A DNA stretch of 64,000 bases, from contig NZ_CP114039.1 of assembly GCF_026965535.1 (NCBI RefSeq), positions 3,286,001 through 3,350,000 on the forward strand. Reading direction: 5' to 3'. Source of the stretch: Corallococcus sp. NCRR (GTDB taxonomy: Bacteria > Myxococcota > Myxococcia > Myxococcales > Myxococcaceae). The position numbers were made by a program, and so were the translations under genes. The notes beneath the pieces were generated by a model that was given only the letters and a program-made list of their open reading frames with translations, searched no databases and was not told the origin of the DNA. Position 1 is the stretch's first letter. Each line of letters opens with the position of its first letter. Shown piece by piece: positions 8,323 through 18,220 of the stretch.

Positions 8323-9183
8323 TCAGACGCGCATGCGCGCGGCCAGCTCGCGCTGCTGCACGGCGCCCTTCTCGAAGACGAGCTCCAGCAGGGCGCGGAG
8401 GATCTTCGAGCTCTTCTCCTGGTTCTGCTGCACCGTCTGCAGGCGGGCCAGGTCCTCCTCCGTCCACTCGTTGGTGGGCGAGCCACCCGCGAGGATTTCA
8501 TCCAGGATGTCCGAGGCGCTGGAGCCCACGTTCGCGGCGGCGGGCGCGGGGGCCGCGCGTGCCGCGGGCGCGGGAGCGGGGGGCGGCGGGGCGGCGTTCG
8601 GGTCGACGATGTCGCTGATGCGCTTCACGACCGTCTTGCCGCTCATGTCCACGACCTTGAACTCCTCCTCCTCCGGGAGCTCGCCCGCGTCCTGCTGCTT
8701 GTTCGAGTCGGGCTTGTAGCGCTTCTTCTCCACCGGCTCCTGGCCGCGGTAGTGGCGCAGGATGGCGTGCTCGATTTCACGGTCGCCCGCCACCATGGGG
8801 ACCACGCGGGCGCGGCTGCGCGCCGCGACCTGGTCCAACGTGGCCAGGTCCGTGGGGTCGGACATCGCCAGCACCAGCGTCTTCCCGTTGTCCTTGAGCT
8901 GCACGGGGAAGATGCCCTTCTGCTCGGCGAGCCCCACGTCCACGCGCGCGAGCGCCGCCGCGTCCTTCGTCAGGTTGCCCAGCTGCACGCGCGGCATTCC
9001 CAGGCCCTGGCAGATGGCCTGGGTGATGGTCTCCTCGGAGGCCAGGCCCAGGTCCGCGATGACGCGCGACACGCGTCCGCCCCACTGGTCCAGCGAGGCG
9101 AGCGCGCTGCGTAGCTGCAACTCGTCGATGACGCGCGCCTTGACGAGGATGTCCGCGATGCGATTCCGGGAAGGGGGAGCCAT
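8323..9183 (-). CDS. Orphan GspE/PilB N-terminal (MshEN-like) domain protein
   Basis: A 286-aa protein whose first 150 residues resemble the N-terminal domain of type II secretion/type IV pilus assembly ATPases: IADILVKARVIDELQL, then two-helix units and LVLAMSDPTDLATLDQV. Some members of this domain class bind c-di-GMP. No Walker A or ATPase domain follows. The rest is a charged, Pro/Ala-rich linker and a C-terminal helix (about 240-286). It may be an adaptor in gliding, secretion or signalling rather than a motor. Convergent with serB. Confidence 0.75.
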   Translation of the reverse strand: MAPPSRNRIADILVKARVIDELQLRSALASLDQWGGRVSRVIADLGLASEETITQAICQGLGMPRVQLGNLTKDAAALARVDVGLAEQKGIFPVQLKDNGKTLVLAMSDPTDLATLDQVAARSRARVVPMVAGDREIEHAILRHYRGQEPVEKKRYKPDSNKQQDAGELPEEEEFKVVDMSGKTVVKRISDIVDPNAAPPPPAPAPAARAAPAPAAANVGSSASDILDEILAGGSPTNEWTEEDLARLQTVQQNQEKSSKILRALLELVFEKGAVQQRELAARMRV

Positions 9184-9265
9184 GGGGTGGGGATTCTAGC
9201 GTCTGATGGCGCGGACGCTCAGTCCACGTCACCGAACATGCCTTGAGGGCAAGGAGGCCTGGACC

Positions 9266-9460
9266 ATGCAGCCATTCGCGGACGCCGCCACCCAGATGTG
9301 CCCGTACTGCGGTGAAGAGGTTGAAGTCGACGTGGACTCGCTGGGCGCCTCCTCCGAGTCCTACGTGGAGGACTGCCCCGTCTGCTGCCGCCCCTGGCAG
9401 GTGCGCGTCACCCGCGACGACGACGGCGCCGCCGTCACGCTGGGCCGCGACGACGACTGA
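9266..9460 (+). CDS. CPXCG-motif cysteine-rich small protein
   Basis: A 64-aa zinc-ribbon-like protein with two Cys pairs: MCPYCGEEVEVDVD and EDCPVCCRPWQV. This matches the small bacterial CPXCG family, whose function is unknown. The start is fixed by an AAGGAGG sequence (9251-9257) nine bases before the ATG at 9266. The acidic C-terminal tail and the short length are typical. Confidence 0.85.
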   Translation: MQPFADAATQMCPYCGEEVEVDVDSLGASSESYVEDCPVCCRPWQVRVTRDDDGAAVTLGRDDD

Positions 9461-9685
9461 GCCTGGCACCCCGGAAGGAGGGCAGGCGGGCAGGCACGAA
9501 GGCCGTTGGCGGGGGCTCCAGGACGTGCGGGGGCGTTGCTTGACACGTCCCGAAGCATGGTTCTCTTGAGTCTTGTGAGGCGCTGCCGGGCACCCCCGAG
9601 AAACGGGGCCCCGGACGCCAATTCAACAACGACCGTGAACCCGCACGACGTGCGTCCCAAGGGACGTCACGAACAGGAGAAGACC

Positions 9686-10126
9686 ATGCTGACCGCCCGT
9701 TATCCCTTCAACAACGCCGCCGTCACCCACCCGCTGCTGCGCGACTTCGACTTCCTCTTCCGCGAGCTGGGCGTCCGCAACGACGCCGAGCGCACCGTCA
9801 CGCCCGCGGCGGACATCCTGGAGGCCGAGTCCGGCATCACGCTGCGCGTGGACCTGCCCGGCCATGACGCCAAGGCCATCCAGGTGAAGGTGGAGGACGG
9901 CGTGCTGACCGTGCGCTCCGAGCGCAAGGCCGAGACCGTGCCGGAGGGCAGCACCCTGCGGCGCCAGGAGCGCGCCTCGGGCGTGTACGCGCGCCAGTTC
10001 CGCCTGCCGGAGACGGTGGACGCGACCCGCGTGGAGGCCCGTTACGACAATGGCGTGCTCACCCTCACCCTGCCGCGCCGCGAGGAGACCAAGCCCCGCG
10101 TCGTCGAGGTGAAGGTCCAGGGTTGA
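9686..10126 (+). CDS. Hsp20/alpha-crystallin small heat-shock protein
   Basis: ATP-independent chaperone of 146 aa that would hold unfolding proteins. The alpha-crystallin domain spans about residues 40-140, with PAADILEAESGITLRVDLPG, a VEDGVLTVRSER strand and the family signature YDNGVLTLTLPR. The start is the ATG at 9686, with an AGGAG sequence just before it. A TTGACA-like -35 lies at 9540-9545 far upstream, but I found no good -10. Myxobacterial Hsp20 proteins are associated with heat shock and development; which applies here is unknown. Confidence 0.9.
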   Translation: MLTARYPFNNAAVTHPLLRDFDFLFRELGVRNDAERTVTPAADILEAESGITLRVDLPGHDAKAIQVKVEDGVLTVRSERKAETVPEGSTLRRQERASGVYARQFRLPETVDATRVEARYDNGVLTLTLPRREETKPRVVEVKVQG

Positions 10127-10213
10127 TGCGCGTGCATCAACACCCCATCAGGGAGGCCGCTGCCCTCGCTGCGACGAGGCGCGGCGACTCCCGCAAGCAT
10201 CCTTGCGACCCGA

Positions 10214-10241
10214 GGGCTTCCGCGGTGGCCGGCGGAAGCCC
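10214..10241. terminator. Hairpin between convergent genes (possible terminator)
   Basis: Perfect 10-bp inverted repeat, GGGCTTCCGC (10214-10223) with GCGGAAGCCC (10232-10241), in the gap between the convergent hsp20 and HTH-receiver genes. There is no clear T-run, so termination may be weak or assisted. Confidence 0.45.
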
Positions 10242-10249
10242 CCGCCCTG

Positions 10250-10840
10250 TTACTTGCGAGCAGCGCTGGTGTTGAGCGCCAGCGGAACCCGGAACAGCTC
10301 CATCACCTGCGTGACGTCCAGCGGCTTGGCCAGGCACGCCACCGCGCCGGCCTGCTTGGACTGCTCCACGACGTCAGGCGTGTGATTGCTCGTCATGGTG
10401 ATGAGGCGCACACCCTCCATCTGCTTGCGCGCGCGGATGCGCTTGCAGACCTCGATGCCGTCGATGTCCGGCATGTTGAGGTCGATGATCATCCCGTGCG
10501 GCTTCTGCTCGGAGACGAGCAGCAGGGCCTCCACGCCGCTCGTGGTGGTCTGGAGCTCCACCTGGTTCGCGTGCGGCTTGAACGCGCGCTTGATGGCGTC
10601 CAGCACCGGGCGCTCGTCGTCCACGACCAGCAGGCGCACCGTGCTGCTGCCCAGCTCCTCGGGCACGGGCATCTGGTGGGTGACCAGGAAGGTGCGCAGG
10701 TCCGTCGAACGCACCCGGCGGTGGCCGCCCGGAGTCCGGAAGGCCATCAGGATGCCGCGGTCAATCCACTTGCTCACCGTCGACGGGTCCACCTGAAGCA
10801 ACCGACTGATGTCGTGCGTCGTGTAGAGCTGGTCCGTCAT
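10250..10840 (-). CDS. MerR/excisionase-type HTH plus receiver domain regulator
   Basis: A 196-aa protein with an unusual order: an N-terminal DNA-binding helix-turn-helix (about 5-55; YTTHDISRLLQVDPSTVSKW, then a wing with TPGGHRRV) followed by a CheY-like receiver (about 68-190). Receiver residues are D74/D75, phospho-acceptor D120 (IIDLNMPDIDG), a T150/S151 switch and K172. Most response regulators carry the receiver first. The start at 10840 is supported by GAGGGGAG about seven bases upstream. No kinase is adjacent. It lies downstream of kdsC on the same strand with an 83-bp gap. Confidence 0.85.
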   Translation of the reverse strand: MTDQLYTTHDISRLLQVDPSTVSKWIDRGILMAFRTPGGHRRVRSTDLRTFLVTHQMPVPEELGSSTVRLLVVDDERPVLDAIKRAFKPHANQVELQTTTSGVEALLLVSEQKPHGMIIDLNMPDIDGIEVCKRIRARKQMEGVRLITMTSNHTPDVVEQSKQAGAVACLAKPLDVTQVMELFRVPLALNTSAARK

Positions 10841-10923
10841 CGCCGTACTCCCCTCGGACTGCATCGTTCCACTAGCCATGGAAATAAACACCTACCTTGA
10901 ATGCGGGGTTTGATCAACCCACC

Positions 10924-11499
10924 CTACGACGTGCTGCGTTTATCTGTGCTTCTCATCAGACCCACGGCGTCTTCCCAACGGCCACTGGCACGGAGGCACA
11001 GCTCCACAAGCTCACGGGCGGCTCCGTGACCGCCCACGTTCGTCGTAACGAAGTCCGCTTCCTGGCGCACCTCTGGAACGGCATCCGCCGGACAGGCCGA
11101 AAGCCCTGAGAGGGACATGGGGTCCAGGTCGTTCAGGTCGTCTCCCATATACGCGCACTGATTCGCGGGTATCTGGAGTTGGGCGAGCAATTCAAGGAAG
11201 GCGGGACCCTTCTCCTTGCGGCCCTGGAAGATGGCGGCGAGGCCCAATTCCCGGCCTCGCGCCTCGACGATGCGGGACGAGCGCGCGGTGAGGATGGCGG
11301 CGGGCAGGCCCACCAACCGGGCCATGACGAGCGCATGGCCGTCCTTCACGTTGAAGCGCTTCATCACCTCGCCGTTGTCGCCGTAGTACAGCGCGCCGTC
11401 GGTGAGGACGCCATCCACGTCGAACACGAGCAAGCGCACGCGCGACGCACGGGACGTCAGCTCTTCCTTGCCCGGTTTGGAAGGCGCTTCCGTCGACAT
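10924..11499 (-). CDS. kdsC: 3-deoxy-D-manno-octulosonate 8-phosphate phosphatase (KdsC-type HAD)
   Basis: Removes phosphate from Kdo-8-phosphate in lipopolysaccharide inner-core synthesis. It is 191 aa. C0-type HAD motifs are visible: LLVFDVDGVLTDGALYYG, ILTARSS and AYMGDDLNDLDPM. The start is set by GGTGAGGAGG directly before the ATG at 11499. It follows kdsA by 23 bp in the pyrG-kdsA-kdsC cluster. Confidence 0.92.
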   Translation of the reverse strand: MSTEAPSKPGKEELTSRASRVRLLVFDVDGVLTDGALYYGDNGEVMKRFNVKDGHALVMARLVGLPAAILTARSSRIVEARGRELGLAAIFQGRKEKGPAFLELLAQLQIPANQCAYMGDDLNDLDPMSLSGLSACPADAVPEVRQEADFVTTNVGGHGAARELVELCLRASGRWEDAVGLMRSTDKRSTS

Positions 11500-11522
11500 G
11501 GCCTCCTCACCTTTCGCATGCA

Positions 11523-14023
<2,501 letters not shown>

Positions 14024-14080
14024 TCAAATATTCTCTGACGCACGGACGGCTGGCTGGCCCCGACCCGCGAGGTCAGCCCT

Positions 14081-14314
14081 TCACTGCCCGTCCCAACCGC
14101 CCGGACGGGCCACGGCGAACTGCTGGGCGGTGGGCTGGCCGACGCGGAAGTGGCGCAGGTCGCACCCCCGGCAACTCCAGCCTTCCCAGCCTTTCTTCAC
14201 GACCTGGTGCAGGCAGGCGTCGTAGTTGGGACAAAAAAGATTGCGCTGGTCGTCCACCGTCTCTTCATCACGGAGGGCGGAGGGCAGAGGGATGGGGCAC
14301 GGCGTGATGGACAC
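14081..14314 (-). CDS. Small four-cysteine protein, function unknown
   Basis: A 77-aa protein with a Cys cluster likely to bind metal: LFCPNYDACLHQVVKKGW followed by SCRGCDLRHF (C-x6-C and C-x2-C). I recall similar short CPNYxxCL proteins as uncharacterised in Deltaproteobacteria, but give no function. The GTG start at 14314 is supported by GCAGGAG eight bases upstream. It lies beyond the terminator of the tiny gene at 14493 and so probably has its own promoter. Confidence 0.65.
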   Translation of the reverse strand: MSITPCPIPLPSALRDEETVDDQRNLFCPNYDACLHQVVKKGWEGWSCRGCDLRHFRVGQPTAQQFAVARPGGWDGQ

Positions 14315-14415
14315 GGCAGTTCTCCTGCGAGCGACCCCGATGGTCGTGGATGGTGCTTCCCCCCGGCGGCCACGAACCGGTGGGTGGACAGGACATTCCC
14401 GGTAGGGAGGGGGAC

Positions 14416-14453
14416 GAAAAAAGTCGCCCCCGCCGGCAAAGGCGGGGGCGACT
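14416..14453 (-). terminator. Strong intrinsic terminator
   Basis: A 13-bp perfect GC-rich stem (14422-14434 with 14441-14453, 6-nt loop). On the minus strand it is followed by a T6 run (A6 at 14417-14422 on plus, its last base also opening the stem). It terminates transcripts coming from the 16-codon gene, about 40 bp after that gene's stop codon. Confidence 0.85.
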
Positions 14454-14492
14454 CGGTACCGCAGGCGTCACTTCCGCCGGGGACAACCCGCG

Positions 14493-14543
14493 TTAGCAGG
14501 CCACCGCGACGGAGGTGGACGCCTTGATCTTGCTGTCGTTCAA
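14493..14543 (-). CDS. 16-aa peptide with an exceptionally strong Shine-Dalgarno sequence
   Basis: TTG-started open frame encoding MNDSKIKASTSVAVAC followed by TAA. The sequence AAAGGAGGTGAT lies immediately upstream with 7 nt between GGAGG and the start. It is fully complementary to the usual 3' tail of 16S rRNA. The terminator at 14416-14453 closes the unit and an ABC exporter gene ends 100 bp upstream. A longer in-frame reading from a GTG (about 35 aa) would put the Shine-Dalgarno inside coding sequence with A/T at third positions, so I reject it. The peptide has no recognisable family. It could be a peptide product, an export substrate or a regulatory leader. Confidence 0.55.
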   Translation of the reverse strand: MNDSKIKASTSVAVAC

Positions 14544-14642
14544 GGCATCACCTCCTTTCTTGCGGCAGCAGAGATAATGCGCGCCCCCATTTCCCGCCAC
14601 GAAGAGCGGGAGGTGGGAGAAGCCCGTCCGGGGAACGAGCGT

Positions 14643-16412
14643 TCAGGCGGCGACGACCTGGCGCTCCACGAGGCGGCGGTACAGGCCGTCCTGCGTCATG
14701 AGGGTGGAGTGGGTGCCGCTCTGCACCACGCGGCCGTGCTCCATCACCAGCACGCGCTGGGCGTTGGCCACGGTGGACAGGCGGTGGGCGATGATGAGCG
14801 TGGTGCGGCCCTGCATCAGCCGGTCCAGGGCGTCCTTCACCAGGTGCTCGCTCTCCGAGTCCAGGGCGGACGTGGCTTCATCCAGGATGAGGATGCGCGG
14901 GTCCTTGAGCACGGCCCGCGCGATGGCCACGCGCTGCTTCTGGCCGCCGGACAGCTGCACGCCGCGCTCGCCCACCTCCGTGCGGTAGCCGTCCGGGAAG
15001 CGCTGGATGAACTCGTGCGCGTTCGCGGCGCGCGCCGCGGCCTCCACCTCCGCGTCGGTGGCGTCCGGGCGGCCGTAGCGGATGTTGTCCGCGATGGAGC
15101 AGGAGAAGAGCAGGGGCTCCTGGGCGACCATGCCCACGTGGCGCCGCAGCCAGCTGGGGTCCAGGGACTTCAGGGGGCGGCCGTCCAGGCGCAGCTCGCC
15201 CTGGAGCGGATCATAGAAACGGGACAGGAGGGCGGCGAGGGTGGACTTGCCGGCGCCGGAGGAGCCCACCACGGCGACGACCTCGCCCGCGTGGACGGTG
15301 AGGTCGATGCCCTGGAGCACCGGCACGTCCGGGCGCGTGGGGTAGGCGAAGTGCACGCCGCGCAGCTCCACGAGTCCTTCGACGGTGGTGGGGCGCTCGC
15401 CCTCGTTGGCGGGGATGGCGGGCGCGCGGTCCATCAATTCGAAGACGCGCTCGGCGGCGCCAGAGGCGCGCATGAAGTCCGCCCAGAGGTCCGCCAGCGA
15501 GCCCAGGGAGACGGCCACGAGCATCGTGTAGATGAGGAACGAGGTGAGGGCGCCCACGGACAGCTCGCCGTCCACCACCAGCCGGCCGCCGTACCAGAAC
15601 ACCACCACCGCGGCGATGTAGCCCGCGCTGGAGGCGCCTCCCATGAAGGCGGCGGACTGGCGCGCGCGGTTGCGGGCGACCTCGTAGGAGGTCTTCACGG
15701 CGTTGCCGTAGCGCGCCACCTCCGACGCCTCCGCCGCGAAGGAGCGCACGGTCCGCATGCCGGACAGGCTCTCCTCGGCGACCTCGCTGGCCTTGGCGAG
15801 CGCGTCCTGCACGTTGCGCGACAGCCCGCGCACGCGCCGGCCGTAGACCATGCCGCCCACGGCCACCACGGGCACGATGGCGAGCATGAGGAAGGTGAGC
15901 GAGGGCGAGGTGTAGAAGAGCAGCACGATGCCGCCCAGGGCCTGCACGGCGTTGCGCAGCCCCTGGGAGATGTTCGCGCTCACGGTGTTCTGGAGCACCG
16001 TGGTGTCGGAGGCGAGCCGGCTGGTGAGCTCTCCGGTGCGGCGCGTGTCGAAGAAGGCCACCTCCTGGTCCATGAGGCGCCGGAAGAAGTCATGGCGCAG
16101 GCGCATGACCACGCGCTCGCCAGCGTTGGTGAAGAGGTAGAAGCGCAGGGCGGTGGCCACGCCCTGGACCAGGAAGACGGCCAGCATGACGAGCGCGGCC
16201 TTATCGATGAGGCCGCGGTTCTTCGCGTTGAGGGCCTCGTCGATGAGGATTCGGACGCCCTGGGGGTAGACCAGGCTGGCGCCGCTGCTGATGAACAGGA
16301 AGACGGTGGCGACGAGCAGGGTGCCCAGTTCAGGGCGGGCGAGCGCCAGCAGGCGGCGCGCGGTGACCCCGGAGGCGCGGTGGGGTGTCGAAGCGGTGAC
16401 GGAGGGAGGCAC
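14643..16412 (-). CDS. MsbA-like ABC exporter (fused permease-ATPase)
   Basis: Half-transporter of 589 aa. Residues about 1-330 hold six transmembrane helices (for example LLVATVFLFISSGASLVYPQ) and about 350-589 an ATPase. The ATPase has Walker A VGSSGAGKSTLAALL, signature VQLSGGQKQRVAIARA, Walker B ILILDEATSALDSES and the H-loop IIAHRLST. It resembles lipid, drug or peptide exporters; the substrate is unknown. The GTG at 16412 is the best start because earlier residues would run into the divergent aldo/keto reductase gene. The 16-aa peptide gene lies 100 bp downstream on the same strand. Confidence 0.9.
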   Translation of the reverse strand: MPPSVTASTPHRASGVTARRLLALARPELGTLLVATVFLFISSGASLVYPQGVRILIDEALNAKNRGLIDKAALVMLAVFLVQGVATALRFYLFTNAGERVVMRLRHDFFRRLMDQEVAFFDTRRTGELTSRLASDTTVLQNTVSANISQGLRNAVQALGGIVLLFYTSPSLTFLMLAIVPVVAVGGMVYGRRVRGLSRNVQDALAKASEVAEESLSGMRTVRSFAAEASEVARYGNAVKTSYEVARNRARQSAAFMGGASSAGYIAAVVVFWYGGRLVVDGELSVGALTSFLIYTMLVAVSLGSLADLWADFMRASGAAERVFELMDRAPAIPANEGERPTTVEGLVELRGVHFAYPTRPDVPVLQGIDLTVHAGEVVAVVGSSGAGKSTLAALLSRFYDPLQGELRLDGRPLKSLDPSWLRRHVGMVAQEPLLFSCSIADNIRYGRPDATDAEVEAAARAANAHEFIQRFPDGYRTEVGERGVQLSGGQKQRVAIARAVLKDPRILILDEATSALDSESEHLVKDALDRLMQGRTTLIIAHRLSTVANAQRVLVMEHGRVVQSGTHSTLMTQDGLYRRLVERQVVAA

Positions 16413-16527
16413 CGCTGGCCTACCGGACTGTCGGGGGACGTGCAGCCCGGACGGCGTCCGCAGGGCAGGGATGCAGGCGGGAGGCCTGGGTGGTATTTCA
16501 TGACACGTTCCACGCGAGGAGGGGCCA

Positions 16528-17376
16528 ATGGAGAAGCGCGTCTTTGGCAACACCGGGGTGGCGGTGCCCGTCATCGGACAGGGCACCTGGCAGATGGAGG
16601 ACGACGACGCGGAAGCGGCCGTCCGGGCCCTGCGCGCCGGGCTGGACCTGGGGCTCACGCACCTGGACACCGCGGAGCTCTACGGGCAGGGGCGGGTGGA
16701 GGAGGAGCTGGTCTCGAAGGCCATCGAGGGCCGGCGCGACGAGGTGTACCTCGTCTCCAAGGTGATGCCGTCCAACGCGACGCGCCGGGGCACGGTGGCC
16801 GCCTGCGAGCGCAGCCTGAAGCGCCTGCGCACGGACCACCTGGACTGCTACCTGCTGCACTGGCCCGGTTCGCACCCGCTGGAGGGCACGGTGGAGGCCT
16901 TCGAGGAGCTGATGGCGGCCGGGAAGATCCGCTCCTGGGGGGTGAGCAACTTCGGGGTGGAGGACCTGGAGGAGGTGCTGGCCCTGGCGGGCAAGGGGCG
17001 CATCGCGTGCAACCAGGTGCTGTACCACCTGGAGGAGCGCGCCATCGAGCACGCGGTCCTCCCGTGGTGCGAGGCGCAGGGCGTGGCGGTGGTGGCCTAC
17101 AGCCCCTTCGGCAACGGGCAGTTCCCGTCCCCCACCAGCGCGGGCGGCAAGGTGCTGGCGTCCATCGCGAAGGCGCACGGGGCGACGCCCTTCCAGGTGG
17201 CGCTCCAGTTCCTGGTGCGCCGGCCGTCGGTGTTCGCCATCCCCAAGGCGAGCAACGCGGCGCACGTGCGCGACAACGCGAGCGCGGCCTCGCTGAAGCT
17301 CACGGCGGAGGAGCTCCAGCGCATCGACGCGGCCTTCCCGAAGGGCGACGAGCCGGACGACCTGCCCGTCATCTGA
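16528..17376 (+). CDS. Aldo/keto reductase
   Basis: NADPH-dependent carbonyl reductase of the AKR superfamily (282 aa, TIM barrel). The catalytic tetrad residues are visible: Asp in LDTAELYGQG, Tyr in the same segment, Lys in VYLVSKVMP and His in CYLLHWPG. The C-terminal cofactor motif is IPKASNAAHVRDN. It is divergent from the ABC exporter with a 115-bp gap, and its end overlaps the convergent kdsB by 8 bp. The substrate cannot be inferred. Confidence 0.92.
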   Translation: MEKRVFGNTGVAVPVIGQGTWQMEDDDAEAAVRALRAGLDLGLTHLDTAELYGQGRVEEELVSKAIEGRRDEVYLVSKVMPSNATRRGTVAACERSLKRLRTDHLDCYLLHWPGSHPLEGTVEAFEELMAAGKIRSWGVSNFGVEDLEEVLALAGKGRIACNQVLYHLEERAIEHAVLPWCEAQGVAVVAYSPFGNGQFPSPTSAGGKVLASIAKAHGATPFQVALQFLVRRPSVFAIPKASNAAHVRDNASAASLKLTAEELQRIDAAFPKGDEPDDLPVI

Positions 17377-18115
17377 GCGCGGCGCGCTCGCGCATCACGG
17401 CCTCCACGCGGGCCACGTCCTCCGGCACGTCCACCGCCACGGTGCGCCAGTTCACGCTGGCGCAGCGGATGCGCAGGCCGTTCTCCAGGGCGCGTAGCTG
17501 CTCCAGCTTCTCCGTCTCCTCCAGCGGGGTGGGGTTGAACGCGGCGAGCTGGAGCAGTGTGTCGCGCCGGTAGCCATAGAGCCCCAGGTGGGCCCAGCGG
17601 CGCACGGGTGTGCCGGGGTCGCGGGCGTGCGGCACCGCGGCGCGGCTGAAGTAGAGCGCGTCACCGTTGAGGGCGAGCACGGCCTTCACCACGTGGGGGT
17701 TGTCCACCTCCTCCGGGTCCAGGGGGCGCACCAGCGTGCCCATGTTCACGGCTTCGTCCTGGAAGAGGTCCGCGAGCACCTTGAGGGCGCCCGGGTCCAC
17801 GAGCGGCTCATCCCCCTGCACGTTCACCCACACCGCCACGTCCGGGCGGGCACGGGCGACCTCCGCGATGCGGTCCGTGCCGGTGGGGCAGGCGGGGCTG
17901 GTCATCACCGCCTTGCCGCCGAAGCCCTCCACGACGTCGCGGATCCGCGCGTCGTCGGTGGCCACCCACACCTCGTCGAAGGCGCGGGCTTCCTGACAGC
18001 GGCGCCAGACGTGTTCGATCATCGGACGCCCGGCGATGAGGGCGAGCGGCTTGCCGGGGAAGCGGGTGCTGGCATGGCGGGCGGGGATGACGGCCACGGT
18101 GCGGGAGGCGGGCAT
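17369..18115 (-). CDS. kdsB: 3-deoxy-manno-octulosonate cytidylyltransferase
   Basis: Activates Kdo as CMP-Kdo for lipid A-core assembly, using the CTP made by PyrG. It is 248 aa, a nucleotidyltransferase fold with VIPARHASTRFPGKPLALI, PTGTDRIAEV, VNVQGDEPLVDP and GLYGYRRDTLLQL. It is set apart from kdsA/kdsC but within 6 kb. The start is the ATG at 18115; the open frame extends further upstream only as a shadow of the divergent epimerase gene. Confidence 0.95.
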   Translation of the reverse strand: MPASRTVAVIPARHASTRFPGKPLALIAGRPMIEHVWRRCQEARAFDEVWVATDDARIRDVVEGFGGKAVMTSPACPTGTDRIAEVARARPDVAVWVNVQGDEPLVDPGALKVLADLFQDEAVNMGTLVRPLDPEEVDNPHVVKAVLALNGDALYFSRAAVPHARDPGTPVRRWAHLGLYGYRRDTLLQLAAFNPTPLEETEKLEQLRALENGLRIRCASVNWRTVAVDVPEDVARVEAVMRERAALR

Positions 18116-18220
18116 GGGGCGGCATCTATCAGATTCAGGACGTCTCGCCGCGCCTGGGGAGGGGCTGGCGGGCGCCCACCACTGGCCAGAACTGGCGCCA
18201 TGCCTAGCTTCCGGGGCGAC

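Noticed and set aside
9540-9568. Heat-shock or sigma70 promoter for hsp20
   Set aside because: TTGACA is present but no acceptable -10 at 16-18 nt, and no CIRCE element or clear sigma32 pattern is seen.
14493-14600. Longer (about 35-aa) version of the micropeptide from an upstream GTG
   Set aside because: It would read through the Shine-Dalgarno sequence as KKGGD with A/T third positions unlike neighbouring genes, and the GTG has no ribosome-binding site.
14577-17573. 998-codon plus-strand open frame across the ABC exporter and reductase genes
   Set aside because: It is antisense to the exporter and out of frame with the reductase, with no recognisable protein features.
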